A program made the position numbers and the translations under genes. The notes under the pieces are model-generated. The model was not told the DNA's origin, searched no databases, and was given only the letters and a program-made list of their open reading frames with translations. A stretch of DNA of 25,588 nucleotides from Mucidula mucida (Eukaryota > Basidiomycota > Agaricomycetes > Agaricales > Physalacriaceae): positions 1 to 25,588 of the forward strand of contig JADNYV010000486.1 of the NCBI GenBank assembly GCA_015501055.1, written 5' to 3'. This document shows, in pieces, positions 9,555 to 19,735 of this stretch (its first letter is position 1; the number at the start of each line of letters is the position of its first letter).

Positions 9555-12021
9555 TCAAGAGTTGCCAGAAATTATAGCACCAGCGACCTGGAATACCTGC
9601 TCGATTAACTTCCTGTCTTTCAAACTTCGTCGGTAATGGTCAACAGCGTCACCCGTGATACCATGCCTAGCCATCGATAAGAATTCAAAACGGAACATTG
9701 GAGGAAACGACTGACTCGGAACTAAGATGTTCAGACCTCGCACTTGGGGAGGACTGCGCCACATTGCAATGGACGCAGACGAACGATGATTGACTGGTCT
9801 CCGCCAGAGCCGACTCCAGCGAAGATCTCTCAGCCTCGCGTGCAGAAGAGAGGAGGTCGGCGTCAGTGACACGAGACCACGCAGTGTTGTGACCATGGTT
9901 CTACGAACAATCATTAGTATCTAGGGATGAATAAAGAATGGAAACTAACAAGGGCTGCGCGCCAACGCATCACCGTGTGAAGCTTCCTGCGGTTCTCAGG
10001 GACGTTGCCTCTGTACTGGAGGCATTTCTCGCAAGTCAAAAAGGCATCTGTGGCGTCCATATCCTGAACGGTCGCAGTTTCCGGATCGAGACCACACCGC
10101 TTTATAATCTTTTTGCATTTGGCGCGATGGGCTTTACCGGCTACTGTGATTCGTCTGTTCGTCCAGAGCGTGACATCGACATTACCGATCTTACAGCCCG
10201 AATAGAAACAATGATGTGAGGCGAAGTATGGGTAATGCAGCATCGGCACACTTCGACGCGAGTTGTAGTGTAAGCGAGACATTTCTGAGCAGTGCGTGCA
10301 CGTGAAAGTGTTGATAGCCAAAGAAAGTTCTTCGTTGCGGCCAGCTTTGCGAAGGAGCTCTTTGAGCTGCGTTTCTTGTTTCTCTCGCCAAATGAGGCAG
10401 ATGTCCGGGAGACTCTCTAGACCCTTTACGAACTCAGCAGTAACATCTGTGAGGGGTGGGCCGTCCTTGATGATGCCGAAGAACGGCTGATACGAGCAGA
10501 TGGTGCCAGCAGGTGGATTCGGTGGTGTTTCCGGAAGTTTGGCAAGAAGGGCGTCGCTCAGCTGTTCCAGAAGAGACACTCGTTCGCGCGCAACAGTCTT
10601 GATCCTGATCTGCAGATAATCGGCGCGGAGATTTTCCATTAGTTCTCTGAGAGCCGGCTTGATGACTTCCCAAGCTACACCATAACGGTTAGCGTTCTCC
10701 AATCAGGATAGGAAAAGGCATACCTCGCTCGGTCAACTCCTTAGGTTGATTTACATGTGGATGGTCCTTCAGCGCTTCCACAGCAGAGCGATGTTTTAAT
10801 TCATCTTGCCAGCCGTCAGCCTCTAGGTGTGTGATGACACTGCAACGAGGTCAGTTCAGATGATCGAGACGTCACAAAAACAAGTGGTACCTCGAGAGTC
10901 GTTTACGGCGAAGGCCTGCAAGCTCAACACTACGCGCTGCCGTGCGCGACTCCATCCACTTTATGTACTTCTTACACTCCTGTAGAAAAAATGAGAAACA
11001 ATCGAAATGTGATCGAGAAACGACTACTAACTCGGACGAGCGCATTATGCCCCTGTGTTTTCTCCGCGAACCAAGTAGTGAATTCTGCGCTTCCATGCTC
11101 AAAACCCTCCGATTCCTCGACCAGGCTGTCATATGAGTCGCGATCATAGAAATGAAGATCTGCTATTGAGTTAGTTCAGGATCATGTGTTGCCGGCGGCG
11201 ACGAAAACCACGTACCTCTAGAGTGATAGAAGGACGGTGTGATTTGAAATATCTCTGGAGGAATTGTACAGTCTGCATAGTCTTTCTGGATGACTTTCTT
11301 TGAGGCCATTCTTTGCGACGGTTAATAACGAACAGCAGCACATGGAGGCTCGCGCACGTACATAGTTCCTGATTGCAAGCATTCTTTGCACAGCCTCATA
11401 CGTATCTGCCACTGAACATACTTAGTCGCCCCTTTCAGACAATTCTATGAAGAGGGTAAGGCGATAGACGACATTCCAAGAGAAGACACATACATGGCAG
11501 TGACTATCAAACAGAAGGTTCGCATATTCGGGCTCACTCAAATCCTCGAATATAGGAGGCAGGCCTTCCATTCTGAGGCGCGCTCTCTTCCAGACTCCGC
11601 TTGACGACTTTGCCATGAGTAGTGCGCGCAAGGCCTTTGTTGTCCGGCTCATCCGCAAGAGGTCGAGTGGCGCCAAGTAGGAAAAAACCTAAAATGAGGT
11701 TAGGACACTGGTAATATAAAAGTGGCAGTTTGCTACTTCAAGAAGCACGTCCAGGGGACCCTCCGTGAGTCGCTTAAATATATCGCTTTGATTCGGTGCA
11801 ACGGCTTGATTGACGACGGCGCTGGTCTTGACGCGCTTCCGGGCTTTTTTAACAGGTACTTTCTGTCGAGCACCATCGGGGCCTTCTGGTTTGACGCGCT
11901 TCTTAACCGTCCCAGTTTTCGCGTTGTGTTTGACAATGGCTTTTGTCTTGGACTGCGAAACCGCGGGAGCCGCCGTCGACGAAGAAGTAGCAGCAACCCT
12001 GTTCGAGCGACGAGGAGGCAT
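9555..12021 (-). CDS. F-box protein, family copy 2 (intact)
   Basis: Ten exons on the minus strand: 11737-12021, 11494-11688, 11362-11444, 11216-11310, 11032-11162, 10891-10979, 10724-10839, 9950-10674, 9716-9900 and 9555-9666. Total is 671 codons plus stop, all phases consistent. The start MPPRRS is shared with copy 3. A basic stretch (VKKARKRVK) is nuclear-signal-like. The F-box covers about residues 80-125 (LDVLLE then VFSYLAPLDLLRMSRTTKAL). Zinc module 1 is C159-x2-C162-x16-C179-x2-C182. Module 2 is C615-x2-C618-x12-H631-x4-H636, completed across the last intron. A further CTHC pair sits near the middle of exon 8. Role by family: substrate adaptor of an SCF ubiquitin ligase, with the long C-terminal part as probable substrate binder. 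It is tail-to-tail with copy 1 and is the most divergent copy. The stop at 9685 reached by reading through the last intron would give a shorter protein lacking the final His. Confidence 0.85.
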
Positions 12022-12083
12022 ATATAACGCTAGGACGATAGCGGTTAGGTAGGTGCTTCTCAGCGGTTATGGTAAGGGTAGAG

Positions 12084-12103
12084 TGATGATGATGGTGGTG
12101 GTA
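12084..12103. repeat. GAT/GGT trinucleotide run in the leader of F-box copy 2
   Basis: The plus strand reads tgatgatgatggtggtggta. On the sense strand of copy 2 this gives ACCACCACCATCATCATCA. A shorter related tract (ACCACCATCA) lies just upstream of the copy 3 start (19650-19660). A His-run frame here is not considered coding. Confidence 0.5.
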
Positions 12104-12171
12104 ATCTTCGGTCGACGGTCCAGACAAAGGTATTGTTCAAAACGTCGTCGTCACATGGAAAAATGCTGCGG

Positions 12172-12184
12172 TCAGGTGATCGTA
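12172..12184 (-). promoter_or_regulatory. 13-base motif shared with promoter of F-box copy 1
   Basis: On the sense strand of copy 2 this reads TACGATCACCTGA, about 150 bases before its ATG. It is identical to 6527-6539 upstream of copy 1. Confidence 0.3.
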
Positions 12185-12344
12185 TGATTTGCGCCTAACT
12201 CAGAGTCTCAGACATACCTGTCATTGAGAGTCTGGCAACGTTGCGTCCTAACACACCAGGGAATTTAATTTCTATTCTAGTTATGTCTATCTGTACAACT
12301 CGACTCGGTTTATTTACTTCTATAGCGTCAGCCAAATAATGCCG

Positions 12345-12960
12345 GACATTTAAAGCCGTCTGAGCCGCTTTTGCTTTCAGGTTCGACCACCATTTGGTTG
12401 CCGTCGTCGCTCCGGAGAACCGTGAGTATACTGCCCATTCCTTTATGCTCGTTTGCTAACGTTCTTAACAGCCAAGGCCGGGGTCATCTTCGTTAGGCGT
12501 TGTAGAATGCGCTGATGTAGAAGCTGCAAGGCTCCTAGTACGTATTAATGTTATCTCGATTTTCCTCCTTCTTAAGTTTGCCCTTTCAGTATCTGGTGAT
12601 TTCTATTGGACCCTATCTGTGCACTGCTCTTCGGAGCTGGGTACACTTGTTGGGACGCTGAATCATTCGGGCGGTACGTCTTCATCAGTATCAAATCGGG
12701 TACCATCTGACACATTCAATACAGGAGATCTCCTCCGCCTAAGACTCGTAGGATTGCGGACGACGCTGCATTGCAGAACGTTCGCATTAGGACGGGTTAT
12801 CTGAAAATCAATTACCCCAGACCATCCATGTCCATCGCTTGGTCACTCCCACTCAAGAATAGTGGTGACCGTTGCTCCCGTCGTTTACATTGTCGTCGTC
12901 AAATTTCGTTCAATGTATGAAGTTCGTGAGTTTATGTTGGATGAAAATGCAGTCAGATGC
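12345..12960 (+). other. Possible remnant of an unidentified spliced gene
   Basis: Several intron-like segments occur in a row on the plus strand. Around 12421-12471 a gtgagt donor, a TGCTAAC branch point and an aacag acceptor are seen. Around 12539-12593 a gtacgt donor and a tttcag acceptor are seen. Around 12674-12724 a gtacgtc donor and an atacag acceptor are seen. Segments between them are open in at least one frame (for example SGDFYWTLSVHCSS and FDHHLVAVVAPEN). I could not join them into one reading frame with a start and stop, and I do not recognise the product. It may be a decayed gene, a noncoding spliced transcript or chance. Confidence 0.25.
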
Positions 12961-13372
12961 AAGACTCGTTTCGCTTGACGTCTCAGTTCCGCAAGATCCC
13001 TCTCTTTCTGGTATCAGTTTGATCTTGAAGGTTCTTGCCAGATTCGGTCGTCTTGCCACATTCTTATGGACGCCCAATCGAATAGCGACGTCAGCGACGT
13101 GTCAACAGGCTGTAACTGGATCTGGCTGGCCCATGTCATAGGAAAGCTCTACTCACTGATGGCAGTGATTCCGTCGGGAAACCGTATCTGAGGCTGACAG
13201 CGACCTCACTAGTGTGGCTCTTCTGAGAGCAGGCTCTTTCCGTGGTGGTATGCATAACATTTCCTTTTCCTCCCTCTACAGTCAACAATCTAAATGCTAC
13301 ACAGTGCTGCTCTCTTCATTGACGGATGATGTACAGGTATTACAGTTCGAGTAATAAGTTACAGGTATATGG
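12961..13372. other. Intergenic, nothing recognised
   Basis: This is the right part of the 1.35 kb gap between F-box copy 2 and the end of the left BTB gene. No motif, repeat or convincing exon was seen. Confidence 0.35.
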
Positions 13373-14477
13373 CTACAGATCAAAATGGTGATGTAAGTGC
13401 TTTGATATCATATCTCGTCCTCGTCCAATGCTACGTAATGCATTTGTCCGACACTCATCGTACATGGCGAGTCCTATCAGAGGGTCCTTGCCCAGGTCCA
13501 CCGCGGCATCTTTCATCCCCTGCAGGATATCGATATCCGGCACAGATGATGCACGGTTCATCGCTATTATCCAGCTCGCCTTCCACACCTTGGTGCAGTC
13601 CCCATGCGACGTACACCCCTTCCCTCTCCGGAACGAAGGCGCGCGCGCACGTATCTTCGATGCATAAACAGACAGCGAATGGTACCCACACCACACATGC
13701 ACATTCTGCGCGCGCGTCAGCGGCGAATGGGGCTCTATCCGCTGCCCGGCAGATAAAATGGGTTCTAGGGAGACCATATGGACATAGTACGCGTGACTGA
13801 GAAGATGCTGCAGGCGTCCGGATTCCCTGGATCCCATTTCGATAGCGGGAATGGGCGAGAGCTCCCTCCGAAAGAGGCGCGAGAGCCACTGTGACTGGAC
13901 CGAGTGTGAAAGGGCGTCGTCATCGCAGATAAACGCGAGCTTGAGGAGGCGGACAAAGATCTCGGCGGAGGCGAAGCGTAATGGTCGATTTTCGATCGTG
14001 AAGACGGCGGTGCGTACACCTTGCATGGCCCAGAAGGCACCGCTGATGTTGCCGTAATGGAAGGACATCTCCGCGACCAGCATTATGTCGGGAAGCCCAA
14101 TCATTTGGAGCGTTTTCGGATTACGCCTTGACGAAATCAGTGTCATGTGGGATGGCGAGGGACGTGCTTACTCTTTGTAGACGCCAAGGAGGAAAGCCTC
14201 AAAATGTTTTGGTGACGGTGGCGGGTTTGATAGGCGCACAATGCTGCCGGGTTTTGTGAACGGATCTCTTTGGCCAGCGACGGTGATAGAGGGAAGAGGG
14301 TGGGGGTGTGGACCTGCGGGTCAAGTTAGCATGACAAGCTACAATGGAGGACTCCATAGCACGTACGTTGAAGAGCGCATTTCCAACCTGTATGATGCGA
14401 AAGTCGTTGTCCATGCCCTGCGAGCAGTTAGCCGCGAGACCGGGAGGAATCCAGAGACTTGGGTGTTGTACAATCAT
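13373..14477 (-). CDS. BTB/POZ domain protein A, with one frame break
   Basis: Exons on the minus strand are 14367-14477, 14172-14313 and 13373-14126 (introns 53 and 45 nt). The ATG at 14477 is the first in frame and gives MIVQHPSLW. Residues from about 24 read as the agaric type of BTB/POZ domain (DFRIIQVGNALFN, then VHTPTLFPLSPSLAKE, then SIVRLSNPPPSPKHFEAFLLGVY). The C-terminal part has the Leu-rich helices and a Cys/His/Trp motif (C-x5-C-x3-W) common in this family. Such proteins dimerise and many act as Cul3 ubiquitin-ligase adaptors; others are transcription factors. Exon 2 is 142 nt, while frame continuity needs one more base. The break lies near 14255-14275, where the clear BTB sequence changes frame. 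The gene is divergent from BTB gene B, with 936 bases between start codons. Confidence 0.68.
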
Positions 14478-15413
14478 TGATGAGAAGTGACAGACGGAGA
14501 AGGAGTTAAAAAGGCTGAAGGACAAGGATAGGATACAAAAGAAGCAGGCCGAGTTCCTCTGATATGTGGCATCGATTATGTTTTGATCAATGGGTCAAAT
14601 GCCTCGACCTATCCACGTTTTCGGGAAGGACAAGAGCGCTGAACAAAAGAGCATAATTGTGCACGGTCGACGTTGAGGAGCTAGCGTAGTTACTGTCCGT
14701 ATACAAAAGCAGGAGGACATAGCGTTGCAAAGAGAGAAGATAATAAGACGAGATCGGAGAAACAATAGAACCGCGTGTCTGTGTCCGCGCCGTCGTGCCG
14801 AAGTTTGTTGGCCCTGCGTCTTACTACCACCACGCGAACCTTGGCCTTGACGCATACTATGATGTACCGACCCTTCTGCAACGAAGAGCCCTTGTCCTTG
14901 TTGCGGCCTGTACAAGGGAGAGCCTCACTTTTGACTTCATAACAAAAATGGTAACGAATTCATGTACACCTTGATCAACAGAAGCATTCATCTCTTGACA
15001 GCTCCGTCTTGACGCCTATCCAGGCTCGTTCCGGTGATGAACGGACAACGGACCTCATATGTTTTCGTGATAGTGGTCCTTCCCTTCCTTGGGCGATTTC
15101 TATACTGGATGTACGGCGGACCCTGTTATCGTCTCCAACTCAAAGGGTGTTGGTGCGGAACTGTGGCCTCTCTGCCCATTCCGACCGAAACGAAGCTTTT
15201 GCCAATCGACTTATCGCAGACCACGAGTGTGATATGGAAGCTCCCCACACCCCCAGGTTTTCACATTTCGTGCTACACGTGTAGGCGGCATGTTCGCGCA
15301 TACCCAGCCTCCTACAAGTACACAAGCCTACGGCCTTCCGTCCTACATCTCTCCTCCACGTCTATACCCCTCCCCCGCTTCTCTCCAAGTTCGAGTACCG
15401 GCGACTCTCCGCC
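14478..15413. other. Shared upstream region of the two divergent BTB genes
   Basis: This 936-base stretch lies between two start codons pointing outward. Short frames exist on both strands without family resemblance. The two genes may share regulatory sequence, but I see no specific element. Confidence 0.4.
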
Positions 15414-16899
15414 ATGGTCCATTTCGCCGTCTTCGACCCAGCGCGTAAGCTCAAGCAGCTTGTCCAGCTGATATATGGCAGATCCAAACGTGCTTCGCGG
15501 CATCAGGCTCGCCAGATCACAGGCTATTCTGCCTCGAGCTCGCAGCTGAAGACCGTCCTGGACCATGCGCTGCCATCCCCGGTTGACCAATTTACGTCTG
15601 CGAAGGGCTCACTCAAATCTCCCGGGGACAATTATGCGGTTGACGTATGCGACGAGACGTACTATGCCGGCGTGGAGGAAACACGAGGCGACGAGGGCAG
15701 TTATTGCACGTTGAAGATGGAGAACACGCTGTTCAAGGTAATGATCATATCAAGGCATATTCTATAGACTCTACAGCACTGACATACGGTATTAGGTGCA
15801 GACATCTGTGTTAATGCGTAACGGTTCCGTCTTTGCAGATAGAAAGTTCATCCAAGGTGGCTCGCAGTCGCCGAAGGCTATGAACGCGTCTATCATTCAT
15901 CTACCTGAAAATGCGAGTCGTTTTCGAGATCTTCTTTGGGCGCTTCATCATCTGTAAGCCGTCAATGTCTTGACTCTTGTTCTCGTCTCATTCTGTTTAT
16001 TAAGCGATCTGGGAAATCCGCGCTTTGTATACGACCCATCCATTCACCGTCTTCTCAATATAGCTGAGCTATCGCGCAAGTATCGCTTTCTTCCTATCGA
16101 GACTTGGGCGGTCGACCAGCTCCACCGCATTTGCTCGAGTGGTCCTCTCCCTTTCTCCCTTTCCTCCCTTCGGGATTCTTCATCCTCCATAACGCTCACG
16201 TCGTGCGTCGCTGACGACGTCCAGAGCGTCGACACCATCTGTTCACGACTCTTAAATATCGCCTTTTCCTCACGCCATCGTTCGCTGTTCTTGCTCATGA
16301 TCAAAAAACTCGTCGTACAGACTCTATGGCACGACTTCCACGCAGGTCCCTCTCTAGTAGAAACCATCGAAACGCTTAGCCGTTGTCGATCTCGCTATCA
16401 ACGCCATGTACATCAGCTCCTTGGCGTCGTGTATTACCGCATGCTGGTAGACATGAAATTTATGATCGCCACGGACAAGTCGCCCGTGGTGCTCTTCCCT
16501 CCAGACATGGACGTCGAACGTCGCATGCGTTTTCTTACTGCTCACCGGAGCCTTACCGAAATGTGGGACGACCTAAAACATGCTCCGCCTGAAGTGAGCT
16601 TCTCCTCGGACGACGCGCATATATCGTGTCAGGAGAATTGGGACCGGCTGTGGGGCTCGGCTGCGCGCAAGGTGGAGGTGGCACCGTGTGATTGTAAACA
16701 ACGATGCCGGGCGGGACACCGGAGACATACTGCGGACGTGCTGGCGTTGTTGAAGCTCACGATGCTCACAATTTCACAGACGATCCAAGATTCGCAGCTG
16801 ATATGTGGTGAATGTTCTTTGGCGGGCTTGGAGAGCATTGACATTATCCGTGACGACATAATAAATAGCCTTGGTGATCTGTTCGTGTACTCTAGTTAG
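15414..16899 (+). CDS. BTB/POZ domain protein B (intact)
   Basis: Exons 15414-15737, 15796-15953 and 16005-16899 (introns 58 and 51 nt) give 458 residues with consistent phases. The first about 90 residues are polar and low in recognisable features. The BTB/POZ domain spans about residues 95-200. It begins with GSYCTLKMENTLFK and VQTSVLMRNGSVF, continues with the SIIHLPENASRFRDLLWALHHL segment, and ends near YDPSIHRLLNIAEL. The region after it is helical. A Cys/His cluster (CDCKQRC then HRRH) lies near residue 385, and a CGEC motif follows near residue 425. It dimerises by family rule and is a candidate Cul3-type adaptor or a regulator. It is convergent with F-box copy 3, with only 180 bases between the stop codons. 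Confidence 0.8.
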
Positions 16900-17079
16900 T
16901 ACCATGTAGATTTTCTTTCCACTTCTTGCCGAACCTTACTGTATATAGTGAATGTACGAGTGTATACAGTGTAGTAGTGTCATGAATACAATTTCATCAT
17001 TATCTTGAGTTCAGTCGTTACATCGGCAGCACAATGCTTTCCGTCATTCTACTCGATAGAATATGATTAAAGACGATTG

Positions 17080-19639
17080 TTAGTGCTTCCTAGCAAACAT
17101 GCGCAGGAGTGCTTGGAGAGGAGTTTCCTCTTGAATGTCTACCAAGTATTTCGAGGTATGACCAGACTTGGAACTACGCTTGAAATGCTTTCCCGAACTC
17201 ATGTCATCTAGAATGCCGTGCCTAGAACGAAGCAACATCATCAACATGGCGTATGGTTAAATCGTGAGGTTACACCTACTGATGATGCAGGTGTGTAGCT
17301 CGTTCGCGCCACCATGTCAAGTCCGTCATGCCACAATGAACGCAGATAAACGGATCGTCACACCCAGTTGAATTGAGATCTTTCGTAAGATCGGCCGCCT
17401 CAAGACGTTTGAATCTGGAGATCTGTCCCGGATCTTCTACACGCTTTAGTCGATCCGGATGTGCGTTGGCGTGGCCCTGTAAAATAATGAGCAAAAATCC
17501 GTCTAAACAAAGAAAGGACCAACCATAGCATAGCGCCAGTCCATCATGATCAAACGACTGTTATCGTTTGATTCGAGGCTGGAGTCCTCACAAGTGAAAA
17601 ATGGCTTGATGTCATCCATATCTCCAGCGGTGGCGACGGCGGGATCAAGTCTGCACATTCTTACGAGACTCTCGAAACGGTCACAAGCATCTTTCGTGAC
17701 CGGCGCAATGGCGCTCGGGTTCCAAACATTGACCAAAGTGTTGTCTTTCTCGCCCATCAAAACACAACGCACGAAGCACGCATGGGAGGCAAAATGCGGG
17801 TAGTGGAGGACAGGCGGAGACGACAGGCAATCGCTGGCCGTACATGTAAACGCGTTGACTGCCAAAAGTAAATTATCGCTTCGGCCGTTCTCCAAAAGAA
17901 TTTCCTTCAAGTATGCGTCTCGTCGCTCTCGCCAAGTTGTACAGACCTCTGGAAGACTGACAAGTGCCTCGGAAAACTTGGCGACAGTAATGTCCAGCTC
18001 TAAAGGTGCGTTCTTGATAATGCCAAAGAATGGCTCGAGATAGGGGATCATCGATGCGGAAGGGTTTGCCTGATGTTCTGACATTCGGGCGAGAAGGGGT
18101 CTGCACAGTTTTACCAGGAGAGTCATTCGCCGAGCGATTGCAGTCCTCATTCTCTCGGCCACCAGTATGGCACGACCGTCAGTCACAACCTTTGTAAGGG
18201 TTGGCCGAATATTAATCCAGACTTTCATATTCGGTCAGCAGGAAGAAAAGGGAACGAGCAATGTCAAGAGACATACTACGATCTGTCAATGCTTTCGATT
18301 GCCGGGCGAGTTTATGCTTTCGAATAGTATCCATGACGCGGTAATCCTTGAGCTCTTCGGCCCATCCATCCGCCTGCAGGCGATGGATAATACTAGGTGA
18401 TATGAATAACGACATCATTTCGATATGGATTGGTAGATTACCTCTCAATTCTTCCACGCCGAAGGGATTGAAGCTCTATGTTGCGAACATATCTCTTAGA
18501 GGATGACCATCGACGGTACTCCCGGCACGTCTTTCTCGCGATCGTTAACAATAACAGGCTTTTCGTCAAGGATAAGAGCTCACCTGTGCTAACACAGAAT
18601 AATTGACCCGCTTGGTAGAAAGCCATTCTTGAAACAGTCGATCATTCATGGAAACACACTCTTCAAAAAGCAATTGATAAGTAGGTAGGTGAAAGTACTT
18701 GATTTCTCGGCCTAAAGATATAATCAGCTTCGAGGGTTGCGACACAGTGGACGAAGATAATAAACACCGGTCGCGACCGTAAGTTGGTATTTAGGCGTCA
18801 CCGTTATGAGGTCGTCGAATCTATTCAGCAGATCTACATGATCAGCCATGTTAGACGTCATTCTAATTGAAAACCAAACGATATCAGTCTAGTATCAATG
18901 TACAAAGCGCCAGGACCTACATAGAGCCTTCTTGTAGGCAGCCTTTACAAAGTCTAAGCCGCGCCTCCCATTGAGCGTTCTTGATTGGATGTTTTCCGCA
19001 TTTCTGAATAATCAACATGTTGAAGTAATTCCGAGTAAACAGTTGCGGGAACGACGTACATGACAGTGAGAGTCGAACACGAGATTGGCATACTGCGGTT
19101 CATTCAGATCATCAAAAAAGGGAGGTAAATCCTTCATCCCGAGCCTAGCCCTCTCCCAAACAAATGCTGACGATTTGGTCATGAGGAGAGCTCGGAGATC
19201 CTTTGTTGTTCGACTCATTCGTAAGAGATCGAGTGGCTCCAAGTAGGAGAATATCTGTAGCGATGCGATTAGATGGCAGTGAATGAGTAGGAGTTCGAAA
19301 GCGCGCCTCAAATAAGACGTCAAGCGGCGTGTCCGTCATCTTCTGTAAAATGCCTCGTTTTCCTTTTATGTGGCGCTTCGGGGCAGCCCCAATAGTGGCG
19401 TCGAGCCTTCGTTTCTTCTTTGGGGGAGGAGTAATCTCTTTCTCTGCTTCGCTGTCATCAAGACACTGATCGGGTTCACCTTCATCATCGGCATCGCTCA
19501 ATGCTGTAGACCCTAGCTTCTGGCGTTTGTGTGGTGACTGCGGGAAAACAGTCGCTGTTTCCTGTCCCGAAACCGAGCATTGAGTAGACGGCATTCCTTT
19601 ATGTGAGGTATAAATTCGCCGTGACCGACGAGGAGGCAT
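17080..19639 (-). CDS. F-box protein, family copy 3 (intact, GC-AG first intron)
   Basis: Ten exons on the minus strand: 19307-19639, 19060-19254, 18921-19003, 18768-18862, 18584-18711, 18442-18530, 18277-18392, 17524-18221, 17280-17476 and 17080-17221. Total is 691 codons plus stop. Exons of 195, 83, 95, 89 and 116 nt match copy 2 exactly. The N-terminus carries an SV40-like basic signal (PPPKKKRRLD). The F-box spans about residues 95-142 (LDVLFE then IFSYLEPLDLLRMSRTTKDL). Zinc module 1 is C175-x2-C178-x16-C195-x2-C198. Module 2 is C624-x2-C627-x13-H641-x4-H646. Intron 1 has a GC donor (GAG then GCGCGC) where copies 1 and 2 have GT. If it is not spliced, translation runs 50 or so codons on and stops before most of the F-box. 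Role by family: SCF substrate adaptor. The retrotransposon lies upstream of its promoter. Confidence 0.85.
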
Positions 19640-19680
19640 GATGCTGTAGTGATGGTGGTAAAGAAGAAAGTACGTTGTTG

Positions 19681-19720
19681 GCAGTTGATTGCCCTTTCTC
19701 TCAGTTGATTGCCCTCTCTC
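19681..19720. repeat. Tandem duplication of a 20-base unit in the F-box copy 3 promoter
   Basis: 19681-19700 and 19701-19720 are adjacent copies differing at two positions (core CAGTTGATTGCCCT). They lie between the TATA-like box and the start codon of copy 3, in its probable 5' UTR. Confidence 0.75.
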
Positions 19721-19728
19721 CCACACTA

Positions 19729-19735
19729 CTTATAT
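19729..19735 (-). promoter_or_regulatory. TATA-like box of F-box copy 3
   Basis: The sense strand reads ATATAAG, 90 bases before the ATG at 19639. The spacing suits a TATA element with the tandem repeat downstream of it. Confidence 0.35.

Noticed and set aside
9555..9690. Stop at 9685 as the end of F-box copy 2
   Set aside because: A gtcagt donor like that of copy 1 joins the upstream exon in frame to an exon homologous to the last exons of copies 1 and 3, completing the C-terminal Cys/His module.
12084..12127. Frame with a run of six His
   Set aside because: It is the translation of a simple GAT/GGT repeat in the leader of F-box copy 2.
12375..12396. tRNA gene B-box-like GGTTCGA
   Set aside because: The rest of the B box, an A box and a foldable cloverleaf are missing. 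No tRNA was found elsewhere.
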